Shown: positions 1 through 7,490 of the stretch, one piece after another
How the letters are laid out: each line of letters starts with the position of its first letter
How positions within the stretch are numbered: the first letter of the stretch is position 1
Assembly: GCA_937884385.1 (NCBI GenBank)
Contig: CALGCW010000079.1
Span: 1-14,533 of the forward strand
Source of the DNA: an uncultured Clostridia bacterium
Lineage (GTDB): Bacteria > Bacillota > Clostridia > Oscillospirales > CAG-272
Direction: 5' to 3'
Length of the DNA: 14,533 bases
Notes under the pieces: model-generated
Databases searched by the model: none
The model's input: the letters and a program-made list of their open reading frames with translations, nothing else
What the model was told of the DNA's origin: nothing
Position numbers and translations under genes: made by a program

Positions 1-1
1 T

Positions 2-151
2 GAAGCTGAGCTCGCCCTTGCCCTCTCTGCGATCGATCTGCTCGACCCGGACGGAGATGCGAACAGATGCGAGATAATCAAAAACATTCTCTGCCTTGGA
101 ATGCCCGCGAGCGTGAAGCGTGTTTTGGAAAGTAAAAAAGATAAAGAATAA
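2..151 (+). CDS. C-terminal end of a DUF5685-like protein (partial)
   Basis: An open frame enters from the left edge and encodes 49 residues before a TAA. It reads in the same direction as the J-domain gene that starts 18 bp later, so the two are probably cotranscribed. The tail contains the stretch NILCLGMPASVKRVL followed by a lysine-rich end. From memory this resembles the C-terminus of DUF5685 proteins of Clostridia, small cysteine-containing proteins of unknown function that often precede a J-domain gene. The identification rests on this short tail and on the neighbour, so it is tentative. No function is claimed. Confidence 0.5.
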   Translation, partial: EAELALALSAIDLLDPDGDANRCEIIKNILCLGMPASVKRVLESKKDKE

Positions 152-169
152 TTTTTAGGAGTAAGATAG

Positions 170-781
170 ATGAAAGATCCATATCAGGTGCTTGGTGTAC
201 AGCCAAGCGCGACAGACGAAGAAGTTAAGGACGCATACCGCGCTCTTGTTAAAAAATATCATCCCGACAAATTTGCAGACAGTGATCTTGCAGAGCTTGC
301 TAACGAAAAGATGAAGGAGGTCAATGCCGCATATGACGAGATCCAGAAGATGCGCAATAATCGCACAAGGGATCAAAAGAATAACGGCTTTAACCCCGGT
401 TCATCCTCAAGCAGTGAGTTTTATACGAGAATACGCCAGCTGATCAACTCGGGCAGTATCTTTGAGGCAGAGCAGATGCTCATCTCATCGCCCCAGGAAA
501 AGAGGGGTGCAGAGTGGAATTATCTGTACGCCTGCGTTATGGTCAAAAAGGGATACTATGCAGATGCGCAGAGATATTTCGATATTGCCTGCAGTATGGA
601 GCCGGATAATCGCGAATATCAGAACGCAAGAGAGATGTTCCGTGCGAGAAGCGAGCAATACGGCTCGTACAGAACCTATCAAACAAGCAACGGATGCTGT
701 GATCTTGATTGCTGTAGCTCTCTTATCTGTGCAGACTGCTGCTGTGAATGTATGGGCGGTGACCTCATTCGCTGCTGCTGA
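170..781 (+). CDS. J-domain protein with TPR-like middle and cysteine-rich C-terminus
   Basis: This 203-residue protein starts with a J domain (about residues 3-65) carrying the diagnostic HPD tripeptide at 31-33, the loop that stimulates the ATPase of Hsp70/DnaK. A low-complexity linker with a serine run follows (about 70-83), then a helical region resembling one or two TPR-like hairpins (about 84-165). The last 30 residues contain 11 cysteines, in CC and CCC clusters ending in CC. It lacks the G/F region and the CxxCxGxG zinc fingers of true DnaJ, so it is a specialised co-chaperone and not the general one. The ATG follows an AGGAG at 157-161. It sits between the DUF5685-like gene and a membrane protein. 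The clustered cysteines suggest metal binding or lipid/membrane attachment, which is inference. The J-domain call is firm; the partner and client are unknown. Confidence 0.88.
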   Translation: MKDPYQVLGVQPSATDEEVKDAYRALVKKYHPDKFADSDLAELANEKMKEVNAAYDEIQKMRNNRTRDQKNNGFNPGSSSSSEFYTRIRQLINSGSIFEAEQMLISSPQEKRGAEWNYLYACVMVKKGYYADAQRYFDIACSMEPDNREYQNAREMFRARSEQYGSYRTYQTSNGCCDLDCCSSLICADCCCECMGGDLIRCC

Positions 782-793
782 TGGGTGGTCGCT

Positions 794-1333
794 ATGGCAA
801 AAAGAAAAACATCCTTTGATAAGCGTATAGTTGTGGCAGGCGTTCTCGTTGCGCTCTCTGTGATAATTCTTTATCTCGGGTGTGCCATCGAGGTGCTTGA
901 TCTGACGATGAGCGCAATGGTATCATTACTGCTGGTTATTATAGTGATTGAGATGGGGCACAGCTATGCTTGGCTGACCTACGTTGCGACGTCGATTTTG
1001 TCTATAGTGCTGCTTCCTCAGAAAACACCTGCACTGTTCTATGCGTGCTTTATGGGTTATTATCCGATTTTAAAGTCATATATTGAGAAGATCCATTCGG
1101 CTCTTGTCCGCTGGATAATAAAGATAGTCGTAGGCAACGCGGCTCTTCTGCTTATGTTCGCATTTATGAGTATGTTCGTGCCGGAGGAGTTTGGAAATAA
1201 CTTTATGGTTATTATTACTTATGCTCTTGGATTTATCGCGTTCATCACCTATGACATTGCACTTTCAAAGCTCATAACCCTTTATTTTGTGCGTATTCGC
1301 GAGAGGATCAAAATATATAAGTTCTTGAGATAA
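794..1333 (+). CDS. Small polytopic membrane protein, unknown function
   Basis: The gene encodes 179 very hydrophobic residues with about six predicted membrane segments (roughly 11-30, 39-56, 58-75, 78-95, 108-128 and 136-155), a basic N-terminus (MAKRK) and a basic C-terminal tail. The ATG at 794 is preferred because a weak GGGTGG lies 5' of it at the right distance. An in-frame GTG at 785 would add three residues but has no ribosome binding site. The gene begins 12 bp after the J-domain stop and ends at a strong terminator, so it is the last gene of this operon. Its size and segment count resemble S components of ECF vitamin transporters, but no binding motif is visible, so I leave it unnamed. 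Confidence 0.75.
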   Translation: MAKRKTSFDKRIVVAGVLVALSVIILYLGCAIEVLDLTMSAMVSLLLVIIVIEMGHSYAWLTYVATSILSIVLLPQKTPALFYACFMGYYPILKSYIEKIHSALVRWIIKIVVGNAALLLMFAFMSMFVPEEFGNNFMVIITYALGFIAFITYDIALSKLITLYFVRIRERIKIYKFLR

Positions 1334-1335
1334 TA

Positions 1336-1365
1336 AAAAGCCATTGGAAATTTCCAATGGCTTTT
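1336..1365. terminator. Bidirectional intrinsic terminator between convergent genes
   Basis: A perfect palindrome of two 15-bp arms (AAAAGCCATTGGAAA and its complement) centred at 1350/1351, with A-tract and T-tract ends. It lies between the stop of the plus-strand membrane protein (1333) and the stop of minus-strand gap (1380), so it can end both transcripts. Confidence 0.85.
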
Positions 1366-1379
1366 ATTTGTTAAATTAA

Positions 1380-2405
1380 TTAAGCAAGCTCTGCGAAGTA
1401 CTTGATCGTACGAACCATCTGGCTTGTGTAGCTGTTCTCGTTATCGTACCAAGAAACAACCTGTACCTGATATGTGTCGTCGTCGATCTTAGCAACCATT
1501 GTCTGTGTTGCATCGAAGAGAGAGCCGTATCTCATACCGATAACGTCGGAGGAAACGATCTCATCTGTGTTGTAACCGAAGGACTCAGTAGCAGCAGCCT
1601 TCATAGCAGCGTTGATGCCGTCCTTTGTGATGTTCTGACCCTTAACAACTGCAACGAGGATCGTTGTAGAACCTGTGCAGGTGGGAACTCTCTGTGCAGA
1701 ACCGATAAGCTTACCGTTAAGCTCGGGAATAACGAGACCGATAGCCTTTGCAGCACCTGTGGAGTTGGGAACGATGTTCTGTGCGCCTGCACGTGCACGG
1801 CGAAGGTCACCCTTTCTGTGAGGACCGTCAAGAATCATCTGGTCACCTGTGTAAGCGTGAACTGTTGTCATGATACCACTCTGGATAGGAGCGTAATCGT
1901 TAAGAGCCTTAGCCATAGGAGCAAGGCAGTTTGTTGTGCAGGAAGCAGCGGAGATGATTGTGTCATCTGCTGTAAGTGTATCGTTGTTTACACCGAAAAC
2001 GATTGTCTTGAGGTCGTTGCCTGCGGGAGCAGAGATAACTACCTTCTTAGCACCTGCATTGATGTGTGCCTGAGATTTTTCTTTGGATGTGTAGAAGCCT
2101 GTGCATTCAAGAACAACGTCAACACCGAGCTCACCCCAAGGGCAGTCAGCTGCGTTCTTCTCAGCATAGATCTTAAGAGTCTTACCGTCTACTGTGATTG
2201 TGCCTGCTTCGTCATCGGACTCAACTGTGTGACCCATTGCAAGGTAGTTACCCTGAGCTGTGTCATACTTGAGAAGGTGAGCGAGCATCTTGGGGCTTGT
2301 AAGGTCGTTGATAGCAACGATCTCATAACCCTCTGCGCCGAACATCTGGCGGAATGCGAGACGGCCGATACGGCCGAATCCGTTAATAGCAACTTTTACT
2401 GACAT
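1380..2405 (-). CDS. gap: Glyceraldehyde-3-phosphate dehydrogenase, NAD-dependent
   Basis: Cytoplasmic glycolytic enzyme of 341 residues that oxidises glyceraldehyde 3-phosphate to 1,3-bisphosphoglycerate. The Rossmann motif GFGRIGR is at 9-15. Asp34, after the second strand, favours NAD over NADP. The active site SCTTNC is at 155-160 with catalytic Cys156, and the partner His183 is in TVHAYT. The C-terminal WYDNENSY is intact. The start is the ATG at 2405, because GGAGG (plus-strand 2414-2418) lies 8 bp upstream. An in-frame ATG 15 bp earlier overlaps that ribosome binding site and is unlikely. In the usual VPTPTGS motif the second proline is replaced by cysteine (Cys243). The gene is monocistronic here, without pgk or tpi next to it, and is closed by the shared terminator. 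Confidence 0.98.
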   Translation of the reverse strand: MSVKVAINGFGRIGRLAFRQMFGAEGYEIVAINDLTSPKMLAHLLKYDTAQGNYLAMGHTVESDDEAGTITVDGKTLKIYAEKNAADCPWGELGVDVVLECTGFYTSKEKSQAHINAGAKKVVISAPAGNDLKTIVFGVNNDTLTADDTIISAASCTTNCLAPMAKALNDYAPIQSGIMTTVHAYTGDQMILDGPHRKGDLRRARAGAQNIVPNSTGAAKAIGLVIPELNGKLIGSAQRVPTCTGSTTILVAVVKGQNITKDGINAAMKAAATESFGYNTDEIVSSDVIGMRYGSLFDATQTMVAKIDDDTYQVQVVSWYDNENSYTSQMVRTIKYFAELA

Positions 2406-2481
2406 TTCAATGTCCTCCATTTTAAAAAATAAAATTTTATTCGTGTTTGGTTGGAACTATAAAAAGTCCCCATACACTTCT

Positions 2482-2510
2482 ATTTTATCTCATTTTGCAA
2501 AAATATACAA
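2482..2510 (-). promoter_or_regulatory. Probable sigma-A promoter of gap
   Basis: Read on the minus strand, TTGTAT (2510-2505), a 17-bp spacer and TAAAAT (2487-2482). The predicted 5' leader to the gap start codon is about 70 nt. Confidence 0.55.
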
Positions 2511-2515
2511 GACCT

Positions 2516-2545
2516 TTGACAAAAATTTCTCAATTTTGGTAATTT
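2516..2545 (+). promoter_or_regulatory. Possible plus-strand promoter in the gap/yitT spacer
   Basis: A perfect TTGACA at 2516-2521 is followed after 18 bp by a weak TAATTT at 2540-2545. It points toward the hairpin at 2591-2642 and not directly at a gene. It would give a transcript of about 95 nt, a possible small RNA or a fortuitous match in A+T-rich DNA. Confidence 0.25.
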
Positions 2546-2590
2546 GCTTTAATTAATACCTTTGATTACATAAAAATTGTGCAAATAATA

Positions 2591-2642
2591 CAAAAAAATG
2601 CTCTGTTTTGTGTAAGTGTAGCATAAAACACAGCGCGTTTTT
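2591..2642. terminator. Hairpin between divergent promoters, terminator-like
   Basis: The left part runs from an A-tract through TGC (2598-2600) and CTGTTTTGTG (2602-2611). After a 9-nt loop the right part runs CATAAAACACAG (2621-2632), then GCG and a T-tract (2634-2641). The pairing has one mismatch, one bulge and two G-T wobbles. A/T tracts on both sides make it look like a bidirectional intrinsic terminator. The rest of the 338-bp spacer (2406-2743) is A+T-rich and holds the two gene promoters and a possible third one. I see no coding region in it. Confidence 0.5.
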
Positions 2643-2672
2643 CTTGTTTTTTACTAAAAAATAAAATCACTG

Positions 2673-2701
2673 TTGAAAAATCGGAAATGTTGATGTATAA
2701 T
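2673..2701 (+). promoter_or_regulatory. Sigma-A promoter of the YitT-family gene
   Basis: TTGAAA (2673-2678), a 17-bp spacer and a perfect TATAAT (2696-2701). The start codon is about 43 bp further on, preceded by GGAGG at 2733-2737. Confidence 0.75.
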
Positions 2702-2743
2702 AATAATATTAAGTAGTTTTCTTATGTATTCCGGAGGTATCTT

Positions 2744-3664
2744 GTGAGTCTTAAACTATCAAAACGCGATGTAATTATGCATGCAAAGAATATATTTCTC
2801 ATCCTTTTTGGCACGGCGGTGCTCGCCTTTGGTACGGCTGTGTTCATCGTTCCATTCGACCTTGTCACGGGCGGTGTATCAGGTCTTGCCATAGTAATTG
2901 ATAAGGCGATACCCTTTGATCTGAGCATCGATTTTTATATCACCTCACTGACGTGGATTCTGTTCTTGTTGGGGCTTGTATTCCTTGGGAGGGATTTTGC
3001 TATAAAAACTCTTCTTTCAACAGTTTTTTATCCCGTCTTGTTTACGGTGTTCTATAATCTTGTGGAGTATCAGTCCTTCAACGGACTTTTTGTACTTCAT
3101 AATTCCGAGTACCAGGATATAGCCGTGCTTCTTGCGGCGGTGTTCGGAGGGGCATTCGTCGGTGCAGGCTGTGCTGTCACCTTTATCGCGGGCGGCTCAA
3201 CTGGCGGAGTAGACGTTTTGTCCTTCCTCCTTTGCAAGGTGTTCAAAAAGCTTAAAAGCTCTTATCTTATTTTCGGTATTGATGCTCTTATAGTTATTCT
3301 CGGTATATTTATTATTGACGATCTGGTTTTGTCGCTTCTCGGAATAACGAGCGCATTCGTTTGCGCGGCAGTTATTGACAGGGTCTTCCTTGGAAGCTCA
3401 ACTGCTTACGTGGCGCAGATAATTTCCAATAAGAGCGAGGAAATAAGCAGAGGAGTCATCGAGAAGATGGACCGAACTGCCACGATAGTCGACGCAGTCG
3501 GTGCATACTCGGGAAAGCAAAAGAAGATGATAATAGTTTCATTCAGCATCCGCGAATACTCCGAGCTTATGAACATCATTAATCGTGAGGATCCGCGTGC
3601 GTTTATGACCATCAGCCGTGCTCACGAAAACCACGGCGAGGGTTGGACACAGGAAAAAACTTAA
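2744..3664 (+). CDS. YitT family membrane protein (DUF161 + DUF2179)
   Basis: A 306-residue integral membrane protein with about five to six membrane segments in residues 15-215 and a soluble C-terminal domain (about 221-296). Family hallmarks are the glycine-rich VTGGVSGLAIVI (41-52), GGSTGGVDVLS (150-160), and the DUF2179 (YitT C-terminal) signature ATIVDAVGAYSG (246-257). The family is widespread in Firmicutes and its molecular function is not established. Translation begins at a GTG six bases after a strong GGAGG, which outweighs the lack of an ATG. It has its own promoter and terminator and is therefore a single-gene unit. Confidence 0.9.
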   Translation: MSLKLSKRDVIMHAKNIFLILFGTAVLAFGTAVFIVPFDLVTGGVSGLAIVIDKAIPFDLSIDFYITSLTWILFLLGLVFLGRDFAIKTLLSTVFYPVLFTVFYNLVEYQSFNGLFVLHNSEYQDIAVLLAAVFGGAFVGAGCAVTFIAGGSTGGVDVLSFLLCKVFKKLKSSYLIFGIDALIVILGIFIIDDLVLSLLGITSAFVCAAVIDRVFLGSSTAYVAQIISNKSEEISRGVIEKMDRTATIVDAVGAYSGKQKKMIIVSFSIREYSELMNIINREDPRAFMTISRAHENHGEGWTQEKT

Positions 3665-3667
3665 TAA

Positions 3668-3699
3668 AAAAGGGCTGTTGTACTTGCAACAGCCCTTTT
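3668..3699. terminator. Bidirectional intrinsic terminator
   Basis: Perfect 13-bp arms (AAAAGGGCTGTTG, 3668-3680, and its complement, 3687-3699) around a 6-nt loop, with A/T tracts outside. It lies between the convergent ends of the YitT-family gene (3664) and the hydrolase (3703). Confidence 0.88.
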
Positions 3700-3702
3700 A
3701 TG

Positions 3703-4665
3703 TCAGTTGGAATGCTTATCAATAAACTCAAACACCTTTCCCCAATATTGCTCGGGATAGAGCAGAGGACTCATTGCGTGATCGGCACGTTTGAATATTA
3801 TTTTATCCTTCTCGCAGATCGCGCTTGCATAAAGCTCCTCTGCCATTGAAGAGGGAACTACCGTATCAGAGTCACCGTGCAGGAAGAGGGTTGGAGTGTG
3901 AGATCTTCTGACCTGCGCAAGCGCAGATGCCTCTTTTATATCAAATCCAACGCGGTGCTTTATAGCAGTTCTGAAGATATCGACACAGGGAAAAGCGGGT
4001 ATACCCATCATTTTGGGTATCTTATAGGTGTACGCATCGTAAACGGAGGTGTAGCCGCAATCCTCAACGGCACACACAACGCAAGAGGGAAGGCTCTCAC
4101 CCGTCACCATCATAACGGTTGCAGCACCCATAGAAACGCCGTGCAAAACCACTTTAGCTCCGACCGATATGCGATCGATATAATTTATCCAATCTATTAT
4201 GTCAAAGCGCTCGTGCCAGCCCATCGTGCAGTACTCATAATCGCTTCCGTGGTGTGCTCTCATATAGGGAACGAGCACGTTGTAGCCTGCCTCATAATAA
4301 TGCCTTGCCAGATATGAAACGGCTTTAACGGAGGAACGGTATCCGTGAACGAGTATCGCGTATTTTTCGCTGTCTTCGCTTCTTTTGTAGAAAAGGGCGT
4401 TGATGTGTCTGCCCTCACGGTTTGGAATAGAGATATTCATCCCGGGAGTTGAAGCGTGGAAGAGCTGACCGAGTATGACCTCGGGACTGTTTGCAAAATC
4501 CTCTTGGTTTTTCTTGCTCATAACCTTGCTCTTGGGATTTTGAATACCCTCGTGCGAAAGGTGGGTCTTAACAAGTGAATCAAGAGTCTTGTTGATGGCG
4601 AGCCCTGCGCCTATCGCTCCTGCAATACCCATTACACCAAGCTTTATTTTATTTTTAAGCTTCAT
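3703..4665 (-). CDS. Alpha/beta hydrolase with N-terminal membrane anchor
   Basis: A 320-residue protein of the alpha/beta-hydrolase superfamily (BAAT/prolyl-oligopeptidase-like branch, often annotated as hydrolase of unknown substrate). A hydrophobic segment at about 7-25 probably anchors it in the membrane with the enzyme outside. The oxyanion region HGYRSS is at 107-112, the nucleophile elbow GVSMG at 176-180 (Ser178), the probable acid Asp267 in HGDSDTVVP, and the histidine His296 in ADHAMS, so the triad is complete. GAGGAG (plus-strand 4678-4683) lies 12 bp upstream of the ATG, a slightly long spacing. It follows dut by 25 bp in the same direction and is probably cotranscribed. The substrate cannot be told from the sequence. 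Confidence 0.9.
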   Translation of the reverse strand: MKLKNKIKLGVMGIAGAIGAGLAINKTLDSLVKTHLSHEGIQNPKSKVMSKKNQEDFANSPEVILGQLFHASTPGMNISIPNREGRHINALFYKRSEDSEKYAILVHGYRSSVKAVSYLARHYYEAGYNVLVPYMRAHHGSDYEYCTMGWHERFDIIDWINYIDRISVGAKVVLHGVSMGAATVMMVTGESLPSCVVCAVEDCGYTSVYDAYTYKIPKMMGIPAFPCVDIFRTAIKHRVGFDIKEASALAQVRRSHTPTLFLHGDSDTVVPSSMAEELYASAICEKDKIIFKRADHAMSPLLYPEQYWGKVFEFIDKHSN

Positions 4666-4690
4666 ATTTTCTCAACACTCCTCGCGTCTA

Positions 4691-5131
4691 CTATTTTGTT
4701 CCTGTTGAACCGAAGCCCCCCTCGCCTCTGACGGTGTCGGAAAGCTCGTCTGCCTCTTTAAATTCGGCAACGACGTACGGCGTGATAACGAGTTGAGCGA
4801 TCCTTTCGCCCTTTTCAACCTTTTGGGGAATATCCGTGTGGTTGTGAAGTGCCACCATAACCTCACCGCGATAATCGCAGTCTATAACACCGACCTTATT
4901 GGCGGGTGCGAGACCGCGCTTGGAAGCAAGACCGCTTCTTGCATAGATAAGACCTGCAAATCCCACGGGAAGCTCAAGAGCAAGACCTGTTTTGATAAGC
5001 GTAGTCGTGTGCGGAGCAATAACCGTCTCGTCCATTGCGGAATACAGATCTGCACCTGCGGAGTAGGGTGATCCGTAAGTCGGAACGGTCGCATTTTCAT
5101 TCAGTTTTTTGATTTTTACGTTATATTTCAT
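4691..5131 (-). CDS. dut: Deoxyuridine 5'-triphosphate nucleotidohydrolase (dUTPase)
   Basis: A trimeric cytoplasmic enzyme of 146 residues that splits dUTP to dUMP and pyrophosphate, keeping uracil out of DNA and feeding thymidylate synthesis. All five family motifs are present in order: AGADL (25-29), ARSGLA (64-69), GVIDCDYRGE (81-90, with the catalytic Asp84 in the IDxDYRG box), GERIAQLVI (108-116) and the P-loop-like RGEGGFGSTG (135-144). Length is normal for the family. A GAGG lies a few bases upstream of the ATG. It is the first gene of a two-gene unit with the alpha/beta hydrolase. Confidence 0.97.
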   Translation of the reverse strand: MKYNVKIKKLNENATVPTYGSPYSAGADLYSAMDETVIAPHTTTLIKTGLALELPVGFAGLIYARSGLASKRGLAPANKVGVIDCDYRGEVMVALHNHTDIPQKVEKGERIAQLVITPYVVAEFKEADELSDTVRGEGGFGSTGTK

Positions 5132-5159
5132 ATTTGGACCTCACAAGGTTTGGTTTTAT

Positions 5160-5188
5160 ATTATCAGTTTAACATAAATCACAGTAAA
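5160..5188 (-). promoter_or_regulatory. Possible promoter of dut and the hydrolase
   Basis: On the minus strand, TTTACT (5188-5183), a 17-bp spacer and GATAAT (5165-5160). It lies about 30 bp upstream of the dut start and is back to back with the exporter promoter. Confidence 0.4.
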
Positions 5189-5212
5189 TTGCAAGAAAAA
5201 CTTACTTTATCT

Positions 5213-5241
5213 TTGACAAATGCAAAAAGATGTGCTATTAT
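5213..5241 (+). promoter_or_regulatory. Strong sigma-A promoter of the exporter operon
   Basis: Perfect TTGACA (5213-5218), a 17-bp spacer and TATTAT (5236-5241), with an extended -10 TG at 5233-5234. It drives the MATE exporter and probably the TVP38/TMEM64 gene. Confidence 0.8.
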
Positions 5242-5282
5242 TAAAATAGAGTAATGTTTATTAAAATTATCGAGGCAAATTA

Positions 5283-6641
5283 ATGGACAGATCAGAAGCA
5301 TATCATAAGAAAATGACCGAGACCTCGGTCTCAAAAATAATAATCTCGCTTGGTATCCCGACAACGGTATCAATGCTCATTACAAATATATATAACATGG
5401 CGGATACGTATTTCGTTGGCGGCTTGGGTGACAGTCCGCAGGCTGCAACGGGAATACTTTTCACGCTTCAATGTATAATTCAGGCGGTTGCATTTATGCT
5501 TGGACACGGTGCAGGAACTTTTGTGGCAAAATATCTTGCGCAGAAAAATCTTGACCGTGCATCCGCCTATACTTCGACCGCTTTCTACGTCGGAGGCGCG
5601 ATGGGAGCCTTGATGATGCTTCTTGGACTAAGCTTCCTTGATCCCTTCCTGCGTTTTCTCGGCAGTACCGAGACAATATTGCCCTATGCCAAGGATTACG
5701 GAATGTGGGTTCTCATTTCCTGTCCCTTCTTGATCTGCTCTCTCGTACTCAATAACGTCCTTCGCTACGAGGGCAAGGCTTTTTATGCAATGTTCGGTCT
5801 TACAACGGGCGGAATACTCAATATTTTCGGTGATTATATGCTCATTGAGCGTTATAATATGGGTGTCTACGGCGCAGGTCTTTCTACGGCGGTTTCGCAA
5901 ATGGTCAGTTTTACCTTGCTGCTCGTTTTGTACTTAAAGCACGCACAAAGCAGACTTTCCCTTAAGTATATTTCGAAAGAGGCTGAGGTATATCTGAACA
6001 TATTCAAGATGGGACTTCCTTCGCTTATCCGTCAGGGACTTACCTCTATATCCAACGGACTTCTCAACAATCTTATCAAGCCGTTCGGCGATGCGCCCAT
6101 TGCGGCAATGAGTATCGTTCAGAAGTATTCGTCGTTCGTAATGTGCGTAGGTCTCGGCATCGGTCAGGGCTATCAGCCGTTCGCATCCTTTAATTATGAG
6201 CTGGAGGAATACGATCGCGTAAAGAAGGGAACAAAGTTCCTTATGATATTCGGCACATTTTCGGTCGGCGCGCTTGCAACCCTCGGGTTTATCTTTGCAC
6301 CGAAGATCGTCTCACTCTTCCAGGAGGCGCAGGCGGTCATTGACGTTGGAACGCCCGCGATGCGTTATGCATCGATCGGACTTTGGTTTTTGCCAATGTC
6401 CGTGACGTGTAATATGCTGTTTCAAAGCATAAGACGCGCAAAAATGGCATCTTTTATGGCGATAATGCGCTCGGGCGCGGTGCTAATTCCCGTGCTTCTG
6501 GTGACAAGCCTTTTCGGCGTTGACGGAATAATTATGGCACAGCCCATATCCGACGTCCTTGCAGGACTTATCGCTATCCCGTTCTTCCTTGACTTCTTGA
6601 AAAAAACTCCCTCAACGGCAGAAGCAAAAGGAACTTTATAG
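5283..6641 (+). CDS. MATE family multidrug/Na+ (H+) antiporter
   Basis: A 452-residue polytopic transporter with the two-fold repeat of the MATE superfamily (about 20-190 and 235-410) and roughly 12 membrane helices. The first helix region ITNIYNMADTYFVGGLGD and the second-repeat region with GQGYQPFASFNY are typical of the MepA-like/DinF-related branch of Firmicutes. Such proteins export cationic drugs or metabolites using an ion gradient. The real substrate is not visible. The ATG follows GAGG (5272-5275) by 7 bp. It is the first gene after a strong promoter, and the next gene starts 26 bp later. Confidence 0.93.
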   Translation: MDRSEAYHKKMTETSVSKIIISLGIPTTVSMLITNIYNMADTYFVGGLGDSPQAATGILFTLQCIIQAVAFMLGHGAGTFVAKYLAQKNLDRASAYTSTAFYVGGAMGALMMLLGLSFLDPFLRFLGSTETILPYAKDYGMWVLISCPFLICSLVLNNVLRYEGKAFYAMFGLTTGGILNIFGDYMLIERYNMGVYGAGLSTAVSQMVSFTLLLVLYLKHAQSRLSLKYISKEAEVYLNIFKMGLPSLIRQGLTSISNGLLNNLIKPFGDAPIAAMSIVQKYSSFVMCVGLGIGQGYQPFASFNYELEEYDRVKKGTKFLMIFGTFSVGALATLGFIFAPKIVSLFQEAQAVIDVGTPAMRYASIGLWFLPMSVTCNMLFQSIRRAKMASFMAIMRSGAVLIPVLLVTSLFGVDGIIMAQPISDVLAGLIAIPFFLDFLKKTPSTAEAKGTL

Positions 6642-6667
6642 AAAAATCAAAAATAAAAGAGGATATT

Positions 6668-7363
6668 ATGAAAAAAGGTATAGATCTTCAAAAAATAAAG
6701 CAATATCTCCCCATCTCCTTTATGGGGCTATGCATCGTTGCATTTGCAATATTTATGCTGACTCACAGGGATTTTACTATTGCCGATTTTATTAAATTGG
6801 CGAAGGATAACTATCTTCTCACCTCTCTTGCGGTTATTGCTGCCTTTATAATCAAAGGCTTTGTGGTCTTTGTTCCGTATGCGGTAATTGCGATAAGCGC
6901 AATGGCGCTTCTGCCGTTTGGCGTAGCGATACCCGTTGTTATTCTCGGAACGGTTATAAATGTTTCTATCCCCTATTGGACGGGAAGGCTCACCAAGGAC
7001 GATTGGATCCAAAAGATACTCGATAAATTTCCCAAGGCACGCGAGTATTACGAGATGACGGATAATCTCTTTCTCTTAAGCTTCACTCTGCGCGCGATGA
7101 ATCTTTCAAACGAAGCACTCGGACTTCTTTTCGGCTCTGCGGGGCTCAAGTATATTCCCTATATGATAGCCAACCTCATTGCTCTTGCTCCAAGTGCGAT
7201 AAGCTATATCATCCTCGGTAAGGATCTTGATCTTATCGAATCCATACAGTCACCCATCTTTTGGGGCGCAATAGTGATCGATTGTCTGATGGTCGCGATC
7301 ATGACTGTCTATTTCAAGAGAAAAAAGAAAAAGGACGAAGAGCTAAAGGGAAAAACAGAATAA
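6668..7363 (+). CDS. TVP38/TMEM64 family (VTT domain) membrane protein
   Basis: A 231-residue membrane protein with segments near 14-32, 52-72, 76-98, 163-183 and 199-216, and a highly basic C-terminal tail. The VTT/SNARE-associated core is recognisable: a GTVINVSIPYWTGR stretch (94-107) and the re-entrant region FTLRAMNLSNEALGLLFG (139-156). Relatives include DedA and TMEM64 proteins; DedA members are implicated in moving undecaprenyl phosphate or other lipids across the membrane, but a role for this protein is inference. AGAGG (6658-6662) precedes the ATG by 5 bp. It lies 26 bp after the MATE gene and is closed by a terminator. Confidence 0.85.
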   Translation: MKKGIDLQKIKQYLPISFMGLCIVAFAIFMLTHRDFTIADFIKLAKDNYLLTSLAVIAAFIIKGFVVFVPYAVIAISAMALLPFGVAIPVVILGTVINVSIPYWTGRLTKDDWIQKILDKFPKAREYYEMTDNLFLLSFTLRAMNLSNEALGLLFGSAGLKYIPYMIANLIALAPSAISYIILGKDLDLIESIQSPIFWGAIVIDCLMVAIMTVYFKRKKKKDEELKGKTE

Positions 7364-7370
7364 TATGTAT

Positions 7371-7398
7371 AAAAAGCTCCCTTTATTGGGAGCTTTTT
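7371..7398 (+). terminator. Intrinsic terminator after the exporter operon
   Basis: Perfect 11-bp arms (AAAAAGCTCCC, 7371-7381, and its complement, 7388-7398) with loop TTTATT, followed by further T-rich sequence. It separates the exporter operon from the sigma factor operon. I found no convincing sigma-A promoter in the remaining 92 bp before the sigma factor gene. Confidence 0.88.
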
Positions 7399-7490
7399 GC
7401 GACTTTTTTAAAAATTTTAGTCCTTTTATTACACTTTTTCAAAAAAATGTTGACTGATATTTATGAAGGACCTTTAGGAAGGAAAAGAAA

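Noticed and set aside
1818..2402. Long plus-strand open frame opposite gap (194 residues)
   Set aside because: It is antisense to a complete, motif-rich GAPDH gene, has a cysteine-rich composition produced by the complementary strand and no ribosome binding site.
2406..2420. Upstream in-frame start for gap at 2420
   Set aside because: This ATG overlaps the GGAGG that serves the ATG at 2405 and the extra five residues are absent from the family.
3877..4317. 146-residue plus-strand open frame opposite the alpha/beta hydrolase
   Set aside because: The minus strand carries a complete catalytic triad in order; the plus-strand frame shows no domain and no start signal.
7399..7490. TTGACT at 7450-7455 as a -35 box for the sigma factor operon
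   Set aside because: No acceptable -10 box lies 16-18 bp downstream. The operon may use an alternative sigma promoter that I cannot identify.
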